Source of the DNA: Bacteroidales bacterium
Lineage (GTDB): Bacteria; Bacteroidota; Bacteroidia; Bacteroidales; UBA932
Length of the DNA: 64,000 nucleotides
Assembly: GCA_017544265.1 (NCBI GenBank)
Contig: JAFYEM010000034.1
Location: 1-64,000 of the forward strand
Direction: 5' to 3'
Position numbers and translations under genes: made by a program
The notes under the pieces: model-generated
The model's database searches: none
The model's input: the letters and a program-made list of their open reading frames with translations, nothing else
Told to the model about the DNA's origin: nothing
Shown: one piece after another, positions 24,388-33,788 of the stretch
How positions within the stretch are numbered: position 1 is the stretch's first letter
How the letters are laid out: each line of letters opens with the position of its first letter

Positions 24388-25050
24388 ATGAAAAAAACCA
24401 TTACCATCCTCGCCCTTGCGCTCGCTTTCAGCGTGGCAGCACCGGCCCAGTCTCTACTCGGCGGACTTCTCGGCGGCAACACCGGCAGCGGAAGCAGCAC
24501 ATCCTCTAACGGCACAGACCTCCTTGGAGGCATTCTCGGCGGTCTCATCAACACGGTCTATTCCGCCCCTGTCAGCCTCAACGGCACCTATACCTACAAC
24601 GGCGTAGCCATCAGCGCAAGCTCTTCCGACGGAAACATCCTTGCCAATATGGCCGGCACAGCCCTTACCTCCGGAGTCGAGGCCAAGGCCGATGAACTTC
24701 TCGCCAAGGTCGGAATCAAACCCGGCATGGGCACATGGGTGTTCAACGCAATGGACAACACCTTCACCGCGACCTTCTTCAACATTCCCTTCAGCGGAAC
24801 CTACAAGGTCCACGACGGCGAGAACACCGTTACCCTTACTTTCGGTAAAGTGCTTAAGTATCTGACCGTTACCGGCACTCTGGAGACCAACCTCAACGGA
24901 GCAAGCATCCTCTTCACCCCGAAGAACTTCACCAACCTGATGAAGAAGATGACCGCCAAAGCCGGACAGAGCTCTTCCGCACTCGGTTCCATCGCAAGCC
25001 TTGCCCAGAATTACGACACCTTCCGTATCGGCTTCAAGCTTGCCAAATAA
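24388..25050 (+). CDS. DUF4923 family exported protein
   Basis: A 220-residue protein with a signal peptide (cut near APA-QSL), a Gly/Ser-rich stretch (LLGGLLGGNTGSGSS) and a beta-rich body with SLNGTYTYNGVAIS, FFNIPFSGTYKV and FTPKNFTNLMKKM. This pattern matches DUF4923, a Bacteroidales family of unknown function thought to be exported. The next gene begins directly after its stop codon, so the two are probably translated from one mRNA. Confidence 0.8.
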   Translation: MKKTITILALALAFSVAAPAQSLLGGLLGGNTGSGSSTSSNGTDLLGGILGGLINTVYSAPVSLNGTYTYNGVAISASSSDGNILANMAGTALTSGVEAKADELLAKVGIKPGMGTWVFNAMDNTFTATFFNIPFSGTYKVHDGENTVTLTFGKVLKYLTVTGTLETNLNGASILFTPKNFTNLMKKMTAKAGQSSSALGSIASLAQNYDTFRIGFKLAK

Positions 25051-27327
25051 TTGAGAGGACGTCTCACTGTATTTTTTCTTACTGCTGCGCTGCCAATGAC
25101 GGCGCAGCAGCTTGTTTATAACCGTCCTGCGGAGTTTTTCGAAGAAGCGCTCCCCATAGGCAACGGACGGATTGGAGCGATGGTCTATGGCGGAACGGCA
25201 GTGGACAGCCTGTCGCTCAACGACATCACGCTATGGACGGGCGAACCCGACAGGGGCCTTGACCATCCCGACCTTAAGGGATGGGTCTATGACGGCTGCC
25301 TCGAAGCCGTGCGCGGCGCCCTCTCGGAAGAGAATTATCCTCTTGCGGAAAGCCTGAATTGCCGGCTCCAGGGCCATTACAGCGAGAACTACCAGCCTCT
25401 GGGACGGCTCTACATAGAATATGACAATGCGGCGGAAGTAACTGATTACAAGCGCAGCCTGGATATCTCAAAGGCTGTCGCGGAGGTCTTCTGCAGGCGC
25501 GGCGGAAAGGCCTTCCGGGCCGAATACTTCGCCTCCTCGCCGGACTCCGTCATAGTCATAAGACTTCGCTCAAAATCCCCATTCAAGGCAAAAATTCGTT
25601 TCTCAACGCCGCAGAGGGCCGAAATTTCATCGCAGGGCCGGAGAATCACGGCCGACGGCTACACCGCCTGGCACTCCTACCCCCGGGACTATATGACCGG
25701 GCCCGGCCAGTTCCTGTGGGACCCGGAAAGGGGAATCCATTTCAGGACGGTAATCAGCGCTGACGCAAAGCAGGTCAAGGCCATCGACGGCGGCCTTGAA
25801 ATCAGCGGCCGGCGTGCGGAAATCCTTATAGTGAACTCCACCTCCTTCGCAGGCTTCGACCGCGATCCGGTGAAGCAGGGGCTTGACTATAAGAGCCTGG
25901 CGCGCAATAATATAGACCACGCCGAAAAGATGCTTCCGGGCGCTTTGCGAAGGCGTCATGAAAAAGACTACCGCGCCCTTTACGGCCGCTTCAGCATAGA
26001 CCTTGGGAGGACCCCGGATTCCGTCCGGGCGCTGCCGACGGATGTGCAGCTTCGCCGCTACACCGATCTGAAGGAGAATAATCCTGAACTGGAAGTGCTA
26101 TACTGCCAGTTCGGCCGCTATCTTCTGATTTCATCCTCCCGCACGCCCGCAGTTCCGGCAAACCTGCAGGGGCTGTGGAATGAAAACCCGTCCCCTCCCT
26201 GGAGCAGCAACTACACCACCAATATCAATCTTGAAGAGAACTACTGGGGCTCGGAACTGACCGGACTCGGCGAACTCCACGCTGTCCTTCTGGATTTCAT
26301 TAAGGCGCTGAAAGTCAACGGAGAAGCTGCTGCAAGGGATATTTATGGAATAACGCCGGGCTGGTGCCTCGGGCAGAACAGCGACATCTGGGCCCTTGCG
26401 CAGCCGGTGGGTCTTCGCTCAGGGCACCCAAGCTGGGCGAACTGGACCATGGGCGGGGCCTGGCTTTCCACGCATATCTGGGAGCATTACCTGTTCTCCC
26501 GAGACAAAGACCGGCTGAAGGAGGACTATCCTGCTCTGAAAGGGGCGGCCGGATTTCTGCTTGAGTGGCTGGTGGAAAAGGATGGAGAGCTGATAAGCTC
26601 TCCCGGTACTTCCCCGGAGAACCTCTATCTGACTCCGGAAGGTTTCATCGGCTCCACGCTCTACGGCTGTACGGCGGACCTTGCAATCGCGAGGGAGTGC
26701 CTCATGGACGCCTCGGCAGCTGCAAAACTGCTTGGAGACGAGGAGTTCGCCGCCCGGACGGAGGAGGCTCTGGCAAAGCTGCGGCCTTTCCGGATCGGAA
26801 AAGAAGGCGCCCTGCAGGAATGGTACCATGACTGGAAGGATTATGACCCCTGTCACCGTCACCAGTCGCATCTTTTCGGCCTGTATCCCGGCCACCAGAT
26901 AACTCCGGCCGATCCGGCCCTTGCCGCGGCCTGCGCGAAAACACTGCAGACAAGGGGGTTTGAAACTACCGGCTGGAGCTGCGCGTGGAGGATAAATCTC
27001 TATGCCCGTCTCGGCGACGGGGAAAACGCCTACAGGATGCTCCGCCGCCTGCTCAGATATGTGTCTCCAGATGGCTATTCGGGTGCTGACGCCCGCCGTG
27101 GCGGAGGCACCTATCCCAACCTGATGGACGCCCATTCGCCCTTTCAGATAGACGGAAATTTCGGCGGCAGCGCCGCTATTGTCGAAATGCTTGTCCAGTC
27201 CTCTCCTGAGGGAACCCAGCTGCTGCCCGCGCTCCCGAAAGCATGGCCTGATGGATATGTACGCGGGGTTCGCACAAGAGAAGGAAAGAGCATTTCTTTT
27301 AAATGGAAAGACTATGAAAGTCAGTAG
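25051..27327 (+). CDS. GH95 alpha-L-fucosidase/galactosidase, probably TTG start
   Basis: A 758-residue exported glycoside hydrolase. The N-terminal beta domain begins QLVYNRPAEFFEEALPIGNG after a signal peptide. The barrel carries NYTTNINLEENYW (Asn391 and Asn393, matching the catalytic-site asparagines), the general acid Glu in LQEWYHDW, the HRHQSHLFGLYPG loop and the DGNFGGSAAI Asp. GH95 enzymes invert alpha-1,2-linked L-fucose or alpha-L-galactose. No ATG gives a complete signal peptide; a TTG at 25051, touching the preceding stop, does. The C-terminus ends early in the last beta domain, overlapping the next gene by 14 bases. Confidence 0.9.
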   Translation: MRGRLTVFFLTAALPMTAQQLVYNRPAEFFEEALPIGNGRIGAMVYGGTAVDSLSLNDITLWTGEPDRGLDHPDLKGWVYDGCLEAVRGALSEENYPLAESLNCRLQGHYSENYQPLGRLYIEYDNAAEVTDYKRSLDISKAVAEVFCRRGGKAFRAEYFASSPDSVIVIRLRSKSPFKAKIRFSTPQRAEISSQGRRITADGYTAWHSYPRDYMTGPGQFLWDPERGIHFRTVISADAKQVKAIDGGLEISGRRAEILIVNSTSFAGFDRDPVKQGLDYKSLARNNIDHAEKMLPGALRRRHEKDYRALYGRFSIDLGRTPDSVRALPTDVQLRRYTDLKENNPELEVLYCQFGRYLLISSSRTPAVPANLQGLWNENPSPPWSSNYTTNINLEENYWGSELTGLGELHAVLLDFIKALKVNGEAAARDIYGITPGWCLGQNSDIWALAQPVGLRSGHPSWANWTMGGAWLSTHIWEHYLFSRDKDRLKEDYPALKGAAGFLLEWLVEKDGELISSPGTSPENLYLTPEGFIGSTLYGCTADLAIARECLMDASAAAKLLGDEEFAARTEEALAKLRPFRIGKEGALQEWYHDWKDYDPCHRHQSHLFGLYPGHQITPADPALAAACAKTLQTRGFETTGWSCAWRINLYARLGDGENAYRMLRRLLRYVSPDGYSGADARRGGGTYPNLMDAHSPFQIDGNFGGSAAIVEMLVQSSPEGTQLLPALPKAWPDGYVRGVRTREGKSISFKWKDYESQ

Positions 27328-29038
27328 ATTAATCGTGCTCGCCGCAGCATTGGCGGCAGTATCATGCGGAAAGAAAATAATTGCCACCACCTCTGCTCCC
27401 CCGAAAGCAGAGACTCCGGTACAGCAGACTCCGCCGAAGGCTGAACCAACTCCCCGGAATCAGGAACCCGGGAGTATAATACTATCTTTAGAGTCTCCTT
27501 TTGAAACCCTCTGGGAGAGCGGGGAAAAACTGCTTCTGCGCTCTGCTGCGGGCAATCTGGAATTCACCGTCGAGGAAGGCGGCAGCGAGGTTTCCTTCAC
27601 CTGCGAGGACCCGGTCTTTGCCGACGGGAACAGTTTTTCCGTGGTCCGCGGCCCGCTGGAACTTGTAGCAGGCGCATCAAATACCTCGACATTTTTCGGC
27701 AGCGGTACAGTTGAGGACAGGCAGCTTATAATAACGCTGCGTCCGGTGTCGTCATTCATACTTCTGCCGAGCAGCTCTGCCGCCGAAATAGTCCCGCTCG
27801 CGGGAGATATCCATACTTCCGCAACCCTCGACCCGACGACTGGAGAGTTGACTCCCGGAGGCGCTGCGGCCAGGATTTCAGTGCCGGAAGGTTCGAGTGT
27901 CCTTTCCCTGCCGTCGCAGAGCGGCGACATTGCAATTCTGTCCCGTGACGGCGAAACCCTGTGGAGCAGTTTCGTGTCCATACCCCCTGCCGGAGAGGCT
28001 GTCCCGGCTCCGCAGCTGACGCCGTACAGCGTTACCGCCGCACCCAGGCTCGGAGTGGAGTATTCCCTTTCCAACCTCGCTGATTACACCTCGGGATACA
28101 CCCCCGGAGAGTTTTCCGGAATCACGAGAATATCTGACGGACGCTATGCCATAGTGCACAACGGCGCCAAGGGAGGAGGAATCTATACCATGGATATAAA
28201 GTTCTCAGATACAGGCATTTCAGCAATCTCAGCAGAGCCGGCGCCCGGCACCGAAAGCGCCACGTCGGTCCGAGACCCGGAAGGGATTGCATACGTCTCC
28301 CAGACCCGCACCCTCTGGGTGTGCGGGGAAAAGAACCAGGATATTCTGGAATATGACCTCAGCGGCAATCCTACGGGCAGGTCCATGGAGGTTCCCCAGG
28401 ATCTCGCCGCGGACAAACTCTCTACCGGAAACGGCTTTGAATCACTTGCCTACGACGGATCCAAATCGCGTCTGTGGACTGTAAGCGAAGAGCCGCTGAA
28501 AAAGGATGCCGACTGGTTCCCCGTCGGGCAGGAGCGCCGAATCGTAAGGCTTCAGAGTTTCGATACGGGCACGAGAAAAGCCGCTCAGAGACGATTCTAC
28601 GCAATGGATCCCCCTGCCTTGAAAAAGACGGCCGGGTCCAATTACGTGCATGGGATATCGGATATTGCCGTACTTTCCGGGGGAGAATTCCTGGTCATGG
28701 AACGCGAGGTCCACGTACCGAAATATGCATCTTCCGACTATGCGTCAATCGTGAATATGCTGGTTGAGGCGAGGACGGTGACAAAGATATATCTCATAGA
28801 CCCCTACTCTTCCGAAGGAATCCTTTCCAAGGTGCTGGTCGCCGGTTTCATCACCCAGTTCCCCGGCGCCTTCAATATGGTACTCGGCGGCGACCCCACC
28901 CTTGCAAACTATGAAGGAATGTGTGAGGGGCCGTTCCTCAACGGCCATCGCACCCTGTTGCTTGTGAACGACTCCGAAAAAGGCAAGGGAAACAACTACG
29001 CCCGGCTTCAGGACTATTTGAAGATTATTGCTTTCTAG
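27314..29038 (+). CDS. Lipoprotein with esterase-like/phytase-like beta-propeller domain
   Basis: A 574-residue lipoprotein: MKVSRLIVLAAALAAVSC (Cys18), a Pro/Lys linker, a beta-rich N-terminal region (about 45-245) and a C-terminal domain like PF13449 (esterase-like activity of phytase). Markers are SGITRISDGRYAIVHNGAKG, VRDPEGIAYV, GFESLAYD, RLWTVSEE and YEGMCEGP. Members are beta-propellers, some with reported phosphodiesterase or esterase activity; activity here is not certain. The frame extends back to 27179, but only the ATG at 27314 gives a signal peptide. It overlaps the GH95 gene by 14 bases. Confidence 0.75.
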   Translation: MKVSRLIVLAAALAAVSCGKKIIATTSAPPKAETPVQQTPPKAEPTPRNQEPGSIILSLESPFETLWESGEKLLLRSAAGNLEFTVEEGGSEVSFTCEDPVFADGNSFSVVRGPLELVAGASNTSTFFGSGTVEDRQLIITLRPVSSFILLPSSSAAEIVPLAGDIHTSATLDPTTGELTPGGAAARISVPEGSSVLSLPSQSGDIAILSRDGETLWSSFVSIPPAGEAVPAPQLTPYSVTAAPRLGVEYSLSNLADYTSGYTPGEFSGITRISDGRYAIVHNGAKGGGIYTMDIKFSDTGISAISAEPAPGTESATSVRDPEGIAYVSQTRTLWVCGEKNQDILEYDLSGNPTGRSMEVPQDLAADKLSTGNGFESLAYDGSKSRLWTVSEEPLKKDADWFPVGQERRIVRLQSFDTGTRKAAQRRFYAMDPPALKKTAGSNYVHGISDIAVLSGGEFLVMEREVHVPKYASSDYASIVNMLVEARTVTKIYLIDPYSSEGILSKVLVAGFITQFPGAFNMVLGGDPTLANYEGMCEGPFLNGHRTLLLVNDSEKGKGNNYARLQDYLKIIAF

Positions 29039-29117
29039 GGCCGCAACAAACTTTTTGCCGAACTTCCTTGCAGCAAATACAATGTCGCCTCGCCAGGCGG
29101 ATTTTCCTTAATGGACG

Positions 29118-30044
29118 TTACAGTTTAGACAGGAAGAACTCCGCGTCCGGAGAGGCTTTTATCCTCTCTTTGATGCGGTATAGGCGGTTATAGATATATG
29201 GTTTGTCCTTTTCCAGCAGAGCGGCGATAGTTGTCGTGGAAAAACCGGCTGCGGTGAAGATATAGAGAGAAAAATCCTCTTCTTTCCACTTGGGAAACGT
29301 CTCCCGGAGCCTGGTGATGGTGCCGTCGGAATCCAGCGCGGCTTCAAGCTCCCGCCTTTCCCTGGAGTCAGAACGGTAGGATTCTATTATGGACCTGACT
29401 TCCCGGAGGATTTTCGGCTGCAGATTATCCGTGCCCTCGTGGATATAATACTGTTCGCAGAGACGGTCCAGCGCAGAATTCCCGGCCTTCCGGGCCGAGA
29501 GTCGTCGCCTCAGGTCCTCAGCCGCGGAAAGCAGTCTTTCGTTTTCCTCCCGTTCCTCTGCCAGGCGCTTCTGGGCCTGCATCTTGAGTGCATAGAAATA
29601 GAGCACCAGCGTAGACAGAACGCCGATTATCAGCAACAGCAGCGCGCCGGTACGGCTACGTCGCTTCTCCTGCTCCAATGCCGCCTGCCGGGCTTTCATC
29701 AGCGCCGCAAGCCCGCCGGTGTACTGATGCGCCGCCGTCCTTGCGGTTCCGAGCAGCTCCCAGGCTGCGACTCGCGACGACAGCGGGCCGTTTTCTTCGA
29801 ACCAGTTGCAGGCCGACAGCAGCGCCTCCTCTTCGGCAGGCGTCAGGAAATAATAGCTTCTGTAAAATGACAGTGCGTGAAGATAGTCATATTCTGCTCC
29901 GCGACGCGGAGACATAGACCCTCTGTCCATGCCTTCCAGCACCACCAGGGCGCTGTCCGGCGCCACTTTCTCCACTGCATCAAACTCTCCACTGCCGGCT
30001 CCGAACACCGACAAAAAAACTGCTATTACGACCGTTACTGCCAT
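29118..30044 (-). CDS. Membrane-anchored regulator with C-terminal HTH (short TPR-type)
   Basis: A 308-residue protein. It has a signal-like N-terminus, a short helical sensor part (about 25-125), a membrane helix (about 132-152), a coiled coil (about 155-185) and a C-terminal LuxR-like HTH (about 245-300) with FPKWKEEDFSLYIFTAAGFS, TTTIAALLEKDK and YIYNRLYRIKERI. Bacteroidota regulators of this kind usually have 500-600 residues with several TPRs before the membrane helix, so the sensor looks shortened. It points toward the fucosidase and phytase-like genes and may regulate them; that is inference. Confidence 0.7.
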   Translation of the reverse strand: MAVTVVIAVFLSVFGAGSGEFDAVEKVAPDSALVVLEGMDRGSMSPRRGAEYDYLHALSFYRSYYFLTPAEEEALLSACNWFEENGPLSSRVAAWELLGTARTAAHQYTGGLAALMKARQAALEQEKRRSRTGALLLLIIGVLSTLVLYFYALKMQAQKRLAEEREENERLLSAAEDLRRRLSARKAGNSALDRLCEQYYIHEGTDNLQPKILREVRSIIESYRSDSRERRELEAALDSDGTITRLRETFPKWKEEDFSLYIFTAAGFSTTTIAALLEKDKPYIYNRLYRIKERIKASPDAEFFLSKL

Positions 30045-30096
30045 TTGTGGTTCTTGTTGATAAAAAAATTAGCAGCATCTCTTTTATCGCCTGCGG

Positions 30097-30121
30097 TGGG
30101 AGGGACGAGCCCTTAAAGGGC
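30097..30121 (-). repeat. REP-like hairpin next to CCCTCCCA
   Basis: Read on the minus strand: hairpin GCCCTTTAAGGGC (30109-30121), four bases, then CCCTCCCA (30097-30104). The same arrangement occurs at 60023 and twice at 63448-63495. Confidence 0.45.
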
Positions 30122-30148
30122 GAAGGAGGAAAACGTTGCAGCTTATTT

Positions 30149-31690
30149 CTAAAGATTCCGTAGCAAATTCGTCAGGCTGACCTTCTTGTCGATAATGGCG
30201 CGGAGATCCTCGATCCGGACCCTCTCCTGCGACATGGTGTCGCGGTCGCGCACGGTCACGCAGCCGTCATTGACGGTTTCATGGTCTATGGTGACGCAGA
30301 AAGGCGTGCCGATGGCGTCCTGGCGGCGATAACGCTTGCCGATGGAGTCCTTCTCGTCGTACTGATAGGCAAAATCATACTTGAGTTCATCCACTACCTT
30401 CTGCGCAATCTCCGGCAGGCCGTCTTTCTTGACAAGGGGCATGACTGCCAACTTGATCGGGGCAAGCGGGGCGGGAATCTTCATCACAACCCTCTCTTCG
30501 CCGCCTTCCAGCTGCTCCACGGTATAGGCATGGCTCAGTACGGCCAGACACATGCGGTCCACGCCGATGGAGGTCTCTACGCAGTAAGGGACATAGCTTT
30601 CGCCGGTCTCGGGATCAAAATACTGAATCTTCTTGCCTGAAAGCTTCTGGTGGTTCCCGAGGTCGAAATCTGTACGGGAATGGATACCTTCAAGCTCTTT
30701 GAATCCGAAGGGGAAACGGAACTCGATATCGGTGGCGGCATTGGCATAGTGAGCGAGCTTCTCATGATCGTGGAAGCGGTAATTCTCGGCACCCATACCG
30801 ATATTGACATGCCATTTCATACGGTTCTCCTTCCACTTGCGGAACCACTCCATTTCAGTTCCGGGGCGTACGAAGAACTCCATTTCCATCTGCTCGAACT
30901 CCCTCATGCGGAAGATGAACTGACGTGCGACAATCTCGTTGCGGAAGGCCTTTCCTATCTGGGCGATACCGAAAGGAATCTTCATACGGCCGGTCTTCTG
31001 GACATTGAGATATTCCACAAAAATGCCCTGGGCGGTCTCCGGACGCAGATAAATCTTGTCCAGGTCGGGATTGCCGGTGGACCCCATAGTGGTGGAGAAC
31101 ATCAGGTTGAACTGACGCACGTCGGTCCAGTTGGCGGTGCCGCTGATGGGGCAGACAATTCCGCAGTCGATGATAATCTGCTTGTATTCTTCGAGATTAT
31201 TCTCGTTCTCCGCCTTCAGATAACGGGCATGGACCTCGTCATATTTGGCTTTTTCGCGCAGCACATTCGGATTGGTCGCGCGGAACTGGGCCTCGTCGAA
31301 GGCGTCGCCGAAACGTTTGCGGCCCTTGGCGCCCTCCTTCTCGATTTTTTCCTCGATTTTAGCGAGATATTCCTCTATCAGCACATCTGCGCGATAGCGT
31401 TTCTTCGAATCGCGGTTGTCTATGAGGGGATCGTTGAACGCCGCGACGTGACCGGATGCGACCCAGGTCTTGGGGTGCATGAACACGCAGGAGTCGATGC
31501 CCACGATATTCTCGTTGAGGCGGGTCATAGCCTGCCACCAGTAGTCCTTAATATTGTTTTTCAGCTGTACGCCCATCTGGCCGTAGTCATAGACGGCTGC
31601 CAGACCATCGTAAATTTCACTTGAAGGGAAAATGAATCCGTACTCTTTGCAATGAGCAACAAGTACCTTGAAAAGTTCTTCCTGTGTCAT
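30149..31690 (-). CDS. glyS: Glycyl-tRNA synthetase, class II dimeric type
   Basis: A 513-residue enzyme that charges tRNA-Gly. It has motif 1 (GFIFPSSEIYDG to YDYGQMGVQLK), motif 2 (AQIGKAFRNEI and FRMREFEQMEMEFF), motif 3 (VETSIGVDRMCLAVL) and a C-terminal anticodon-binding domain from about residue 410 (APIKLAVMPLVKKDG). This is the alpha2 eukaryote-like form found in Bacteroidota, not the alpha-beta E. coli form. The single-copy gene has its own promoter at 31712. Confidence 0.97.
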   Translation of the reverse strand: MTQEELFKVLVAHCKEYGFIFPSSEIYDGLAAVYDYGQMGVQLKNNIKDYWWQAMTRLNENIVGIDSCVFMHPKTWVASGHVAAFNDPLIDNRDSKKRYRADVLIEEYLAKIEEKIEKEGAKGRKRFGDAFDEAQFRATNPNVLREKAKYDEVHARYLKAENENNLEEYKQIIIDCGIVCPISGTANWTDVRQFNLMFSTTMGSTGNPDLDKIYLRPETAQGIFVEYLNVQKTGRMKIPFGIAQIGKAFRNEIVARQFIFRMREFEQMEMEFFVRPGTEMEWFRKWKENRMKWHVNIGMGAENYRFHDHEKLAHYANAATDIEFRFPFGFKELEGIHSRTDFDLGNHQKLSGKKIQYFDPETGESYVPYCVETSIGVDRMCLAVLSHAYTVEQLEGGEERVVMKIPAPLAPIKLAVMPLVKKDGLPEIAQKVVDELKYDFAYQYDEKDSIGKRYRRQDAIGTPFCVTIDHETVNDGCVTVRDRDTMSQERVRIEDLRAIIDKKVSLTNLLRNL

Positions 31691-31711
31691 ACCTTATAAA
31701 TATTTATCCCA

Positions 31712-31719
31712 CAAAATTA
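31712..31719 (-). promoter_or_regulatory. -7 promoter box of glyS
   Basis: Minus-strand TAATTTTG with CTTG (31738-31741) 18 bases upstream, 21 bases before the ATG at 31690. Confidence 0.6.
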
Positions 31720-31773
31720 CTAATTTTTACCATAAAACAAGTTGACACTGTGGCAGAGCCGTATAAATTTTAG

Positions 31774-31781
31774 TAAATTTG
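31774..31781 (+). promoter_or_regulatory. -7 box of sufS, six bases before ATG
   Basis: TAAATTTG, CAGGCT, ATG at 31788. The last ten bases before ATG are identical to those before the PPIase lipoprotein gene at 21233. No -33 TTTG is clear. Confidence 0.6.
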
Positions 31782-31787
31782 CAGGCT

Positions 31788-33014
31788 ATGGACGTAAATG
31801 AGCTGAGAAAACTGTTTCCGATACTGTCGATAAAGTCGGCCGGCCGCGATATTGTCTATCTGGACAATGCCGCAACCTCGCAGCGGCCGGTCCAGGTCAG
31901 CGACAAAATTTTGGAAATCAATAATTTCTGCAACGCAAACATACACCGGGCCGTACATAGCCTCGCCTCCGCGGCGACAGGACAATACGAAGCCGCCCGC
32001 AAAGCCGTAGCCGAATTTATCGGCGCCGGGGCGGAACGCGAAATTGTTTTCACATCCGGAACAACGGCGTCAGTCAATCTCGTGGCCTTCTGTTTCGGCG
32101 AGAAATTCGTCGGAAATGGAGATGAAATAATTGTCCCGGAGGCCGAGCATCACTCGAACCTGGTTCCATGGCAGATGCTCTGCGAAAGGAAAGGGGCAAT
32201 CCTTCGGGTACTGAAGGTGCTTGATAACGGAGAACTGGACCTGGACGGACTTGAGCGCCTGATTTCAGACAGGACAAGACTCATTGCCGCAGCCCATGTA
32301 AGCAATGTCCTCGGGATCGTGAATCCGGTCGGGGAAATAATCCGCATCGCTCACTCCAGGGGTGTTCCCGTCCTTATCGACGGCGCCCAGGGAATAGTCC
32401 ATGAAAAAGTGGACGTCCAGGCCCTGGACTGCGATTTCTATGCTTTCTCCGGACACAAGATGTTCGCGTCCACGGGGACTGGTGTGCTTTACGGAAAGAA
32501 GCGCTGGCTGGACTCTCTGCCGCCATTCATGGGCGGAGGCGAAATGATAGGCTCGGTTTCATTCAGCGGAACGACCTATGCCGATGCTCCATATAAATTT
32601 GAAGCGGGAACACAGAATATCTCCGGCGTGCCGACCTTCGTCCCGGCAATTTCGATGACAAAACTCTGCCGCGAGGACGCTTCCCTCTCGCAGAATCTTG
32701 TAAACATACGCGACTTCGTGCTGGAAACCCTTCTGCAGGACGACAGAATCAGACTTTTCGGTGTTCCACGTGAAACATCCGCAAAAATTCCGCTATTCTC
32801 CTTCGCAGTAAACGGGGCACATCACGAAGATCTGGCCCTGATCCTGGACAAGATGGGCATAGCCGTCCGTTCCGGACAGATGTGCGCCGAGCCGCTTATG
32901 GACCGATTCGGCGTCACTGGCATGCTCAGGGCCTCTTTTGCCGCCTACAACACCATGGAGGAGGCGGAGTATTTCATAAAATCCCTCGACAGGGCAATCA
33001 AAATGCTGATATGA
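31788..33014 (+). CDS. sufS: Cysteine desulfurase SufS
   Basis: A 408-residue PLP enzyme (group II) that takes sulfur from cysteine for Fe-S clusters. It shows YLDNAATSQRP (25-35), HRAVH (53-57), the PLP lysine Lys224 in SGHKMF and the persulfide Cys366 in RSGQMCAEPLM. The usual family motif is RxGHHCAQP, so Gln and Met replace two residues next to the cysteine. A TTG three codons upstream lies inside the promoter, so ATG 31788 is used. It heads sufS-sufE-DUF59-folK and overlaps sufE by 4 bases. Confidence 0.95.
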   Translation: MDVNELRKLFPILSIKSAGRDIVYLDNAATSQRPVQVSDKILEINNFCNANIHRAVHSLASAATGQYEAARKAVAEFIGAGAEREIVFTSGTTASVNLVAFCFGEKFVGNGDEIIVPEAEHHSNLVPWQMLCERKGAILRVLKVLDNGELDLDGLERLISDRTRLIAAAHVSNVLGIVNPVGEIIRIAHSRGVPVLIDGAQGIVHEKVDVQALDCDFYAFSGHKMFASTGTGVLYGKKRWLDSLPPFMGGGEMIGSVSFSGTTYADAPYKFEAGTQNISGVPTFVPAISMTKLCREDASLSQNLVNIRDFVLETLLQDDRIRLFGVPRETSAKIPLFSFAVNGAHHEDLALILDKMGIAVRSGQMCAEPLMDRFGVTGMLRASFAAYNTMEEAEYFIKSLDRAIKMLI

Positions 33015-33421
33015 CACTTCAGGAAAAGAAAGCAGCCGTGATCGAAGATTTTTCGATGTATGACGAGTGGCTTGACAAATATGAATACCTGATTGAACTC
33101 GGGAAAAACCTTGAGCCTTTCCCCGATGAAAAGAAAACCGACGACCGGCTTATAAAAGGCTGCCAGTCAAGGGTATGGCTGGATGTAAGGGAAGATAAGG
33201 GGAAACTTTATTTCAGCGCCGACAGCGACGCCGTCATAACAAAAGGGATAATCTCCCTGCTCGTTTCGGTCTATTCCGGAGAGAGCGCAGAAGAAATCGC
33301 GGAGGATGATTTTGCCTTCCTCGAGTCTATCGGCCTTCGCGAGAACCTGTCCCCCACCCGCGCCGGCGGACTAGTATCGATGGTTGACACTATCAGAACT
33401 CTTGCAAAAAATGGAAGATAA
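33011..33421 (+). CDS. sufE: Sulfur acceptor SufE
   Basis: A 136-residue protein that accepts persulfide sulfur from SufS and stimulates it. The active Cys51 lies in LIKGCQSRVW, followed by KGIISLLVSVYSGE and IGLRENLSPTRAGGL, all typical of SufE. The start ATG overlaps the sufS stop (ATGA), which indicates coupled translation. The next gene starts 11 bases before its stop. Confidence 0.95.
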   Translation: MTLQEKKAAVIEDFSMYDEWLDKYEYLIELGKNLEPFPDEKKTDDRLIKGCQSRVWLDVREDKGKLYFSADSDAVITKGIISLLVSVYSGESAEEIAEDDFAFLESIGLRENLSPTRAGGLVSMVDTIRTLAKNGR

Positions 33422-33788
33422 CATACTGACAAGCGAAGACGCAAAAGAACTGGCGCCCCTGTATTCAGACGTAATCCTGGCGATAAAGCAGGTCTATGAC
33501 CCCGAAATCCCGGTGAATGTCTATGACCTCGGCCTGATTTACGAACTTGTCATCAGCAAGACCCGCGAGGTCTATATTCTGATGACCTTTACGGCGCCCA
33601 CCTGCCCCATGGCAGATGAGGTAGTAGCAGAGGTGAAAAAGTCTGTTGAAGAGGTTCCGGGCGTTGTTTCCTGCAAGATAGAACTCACTTTCGAGCCACA
33701 GTGGGACAAAAGCATGCTCTCGGAAGAAGCGAGGGTCCAGCTCGGAATGGACGACATGGACGACGACTATGGCTCCCTCAACGACTGA
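33411..33788 (+). CDS. DUF59/MIP18 Fe-S assembly factor (SufT-like)
   Basis: A 125-residue protein with a DUF59 (MIP18) domain at about 20-115: VYDPEIPVNVYDLGLIYEL, then FTAPTCPMADEV and CKIELTFEPQWDKSMLSEEA. Members carry or transfer Fe-S clusters, using the Cys in APTCP. Its position after sufS and sufE supports that role. The start at 33411 overlaps sufE; an earlier in-frame start at 33384 is less likely. It overlaps folK by 20 bases. Confidence 0.88.
   Translation: MEDNILTSEDAKELAPLYSDVILAIKQVYDPEIPVNVYDLGLIYELVISKTREVYILMTFTAPTCPMADEVVAEVKKSVEEVPGVVSCKIELTFEPQWDKSMLSEEARVQLGMDDMDDDYGSLND

Noticed and set aside
33384..33410. Upstream start for the DUF59 protein
   Set aside because: It would lengthen the overlap with sufE and adds residues not expected in the family.
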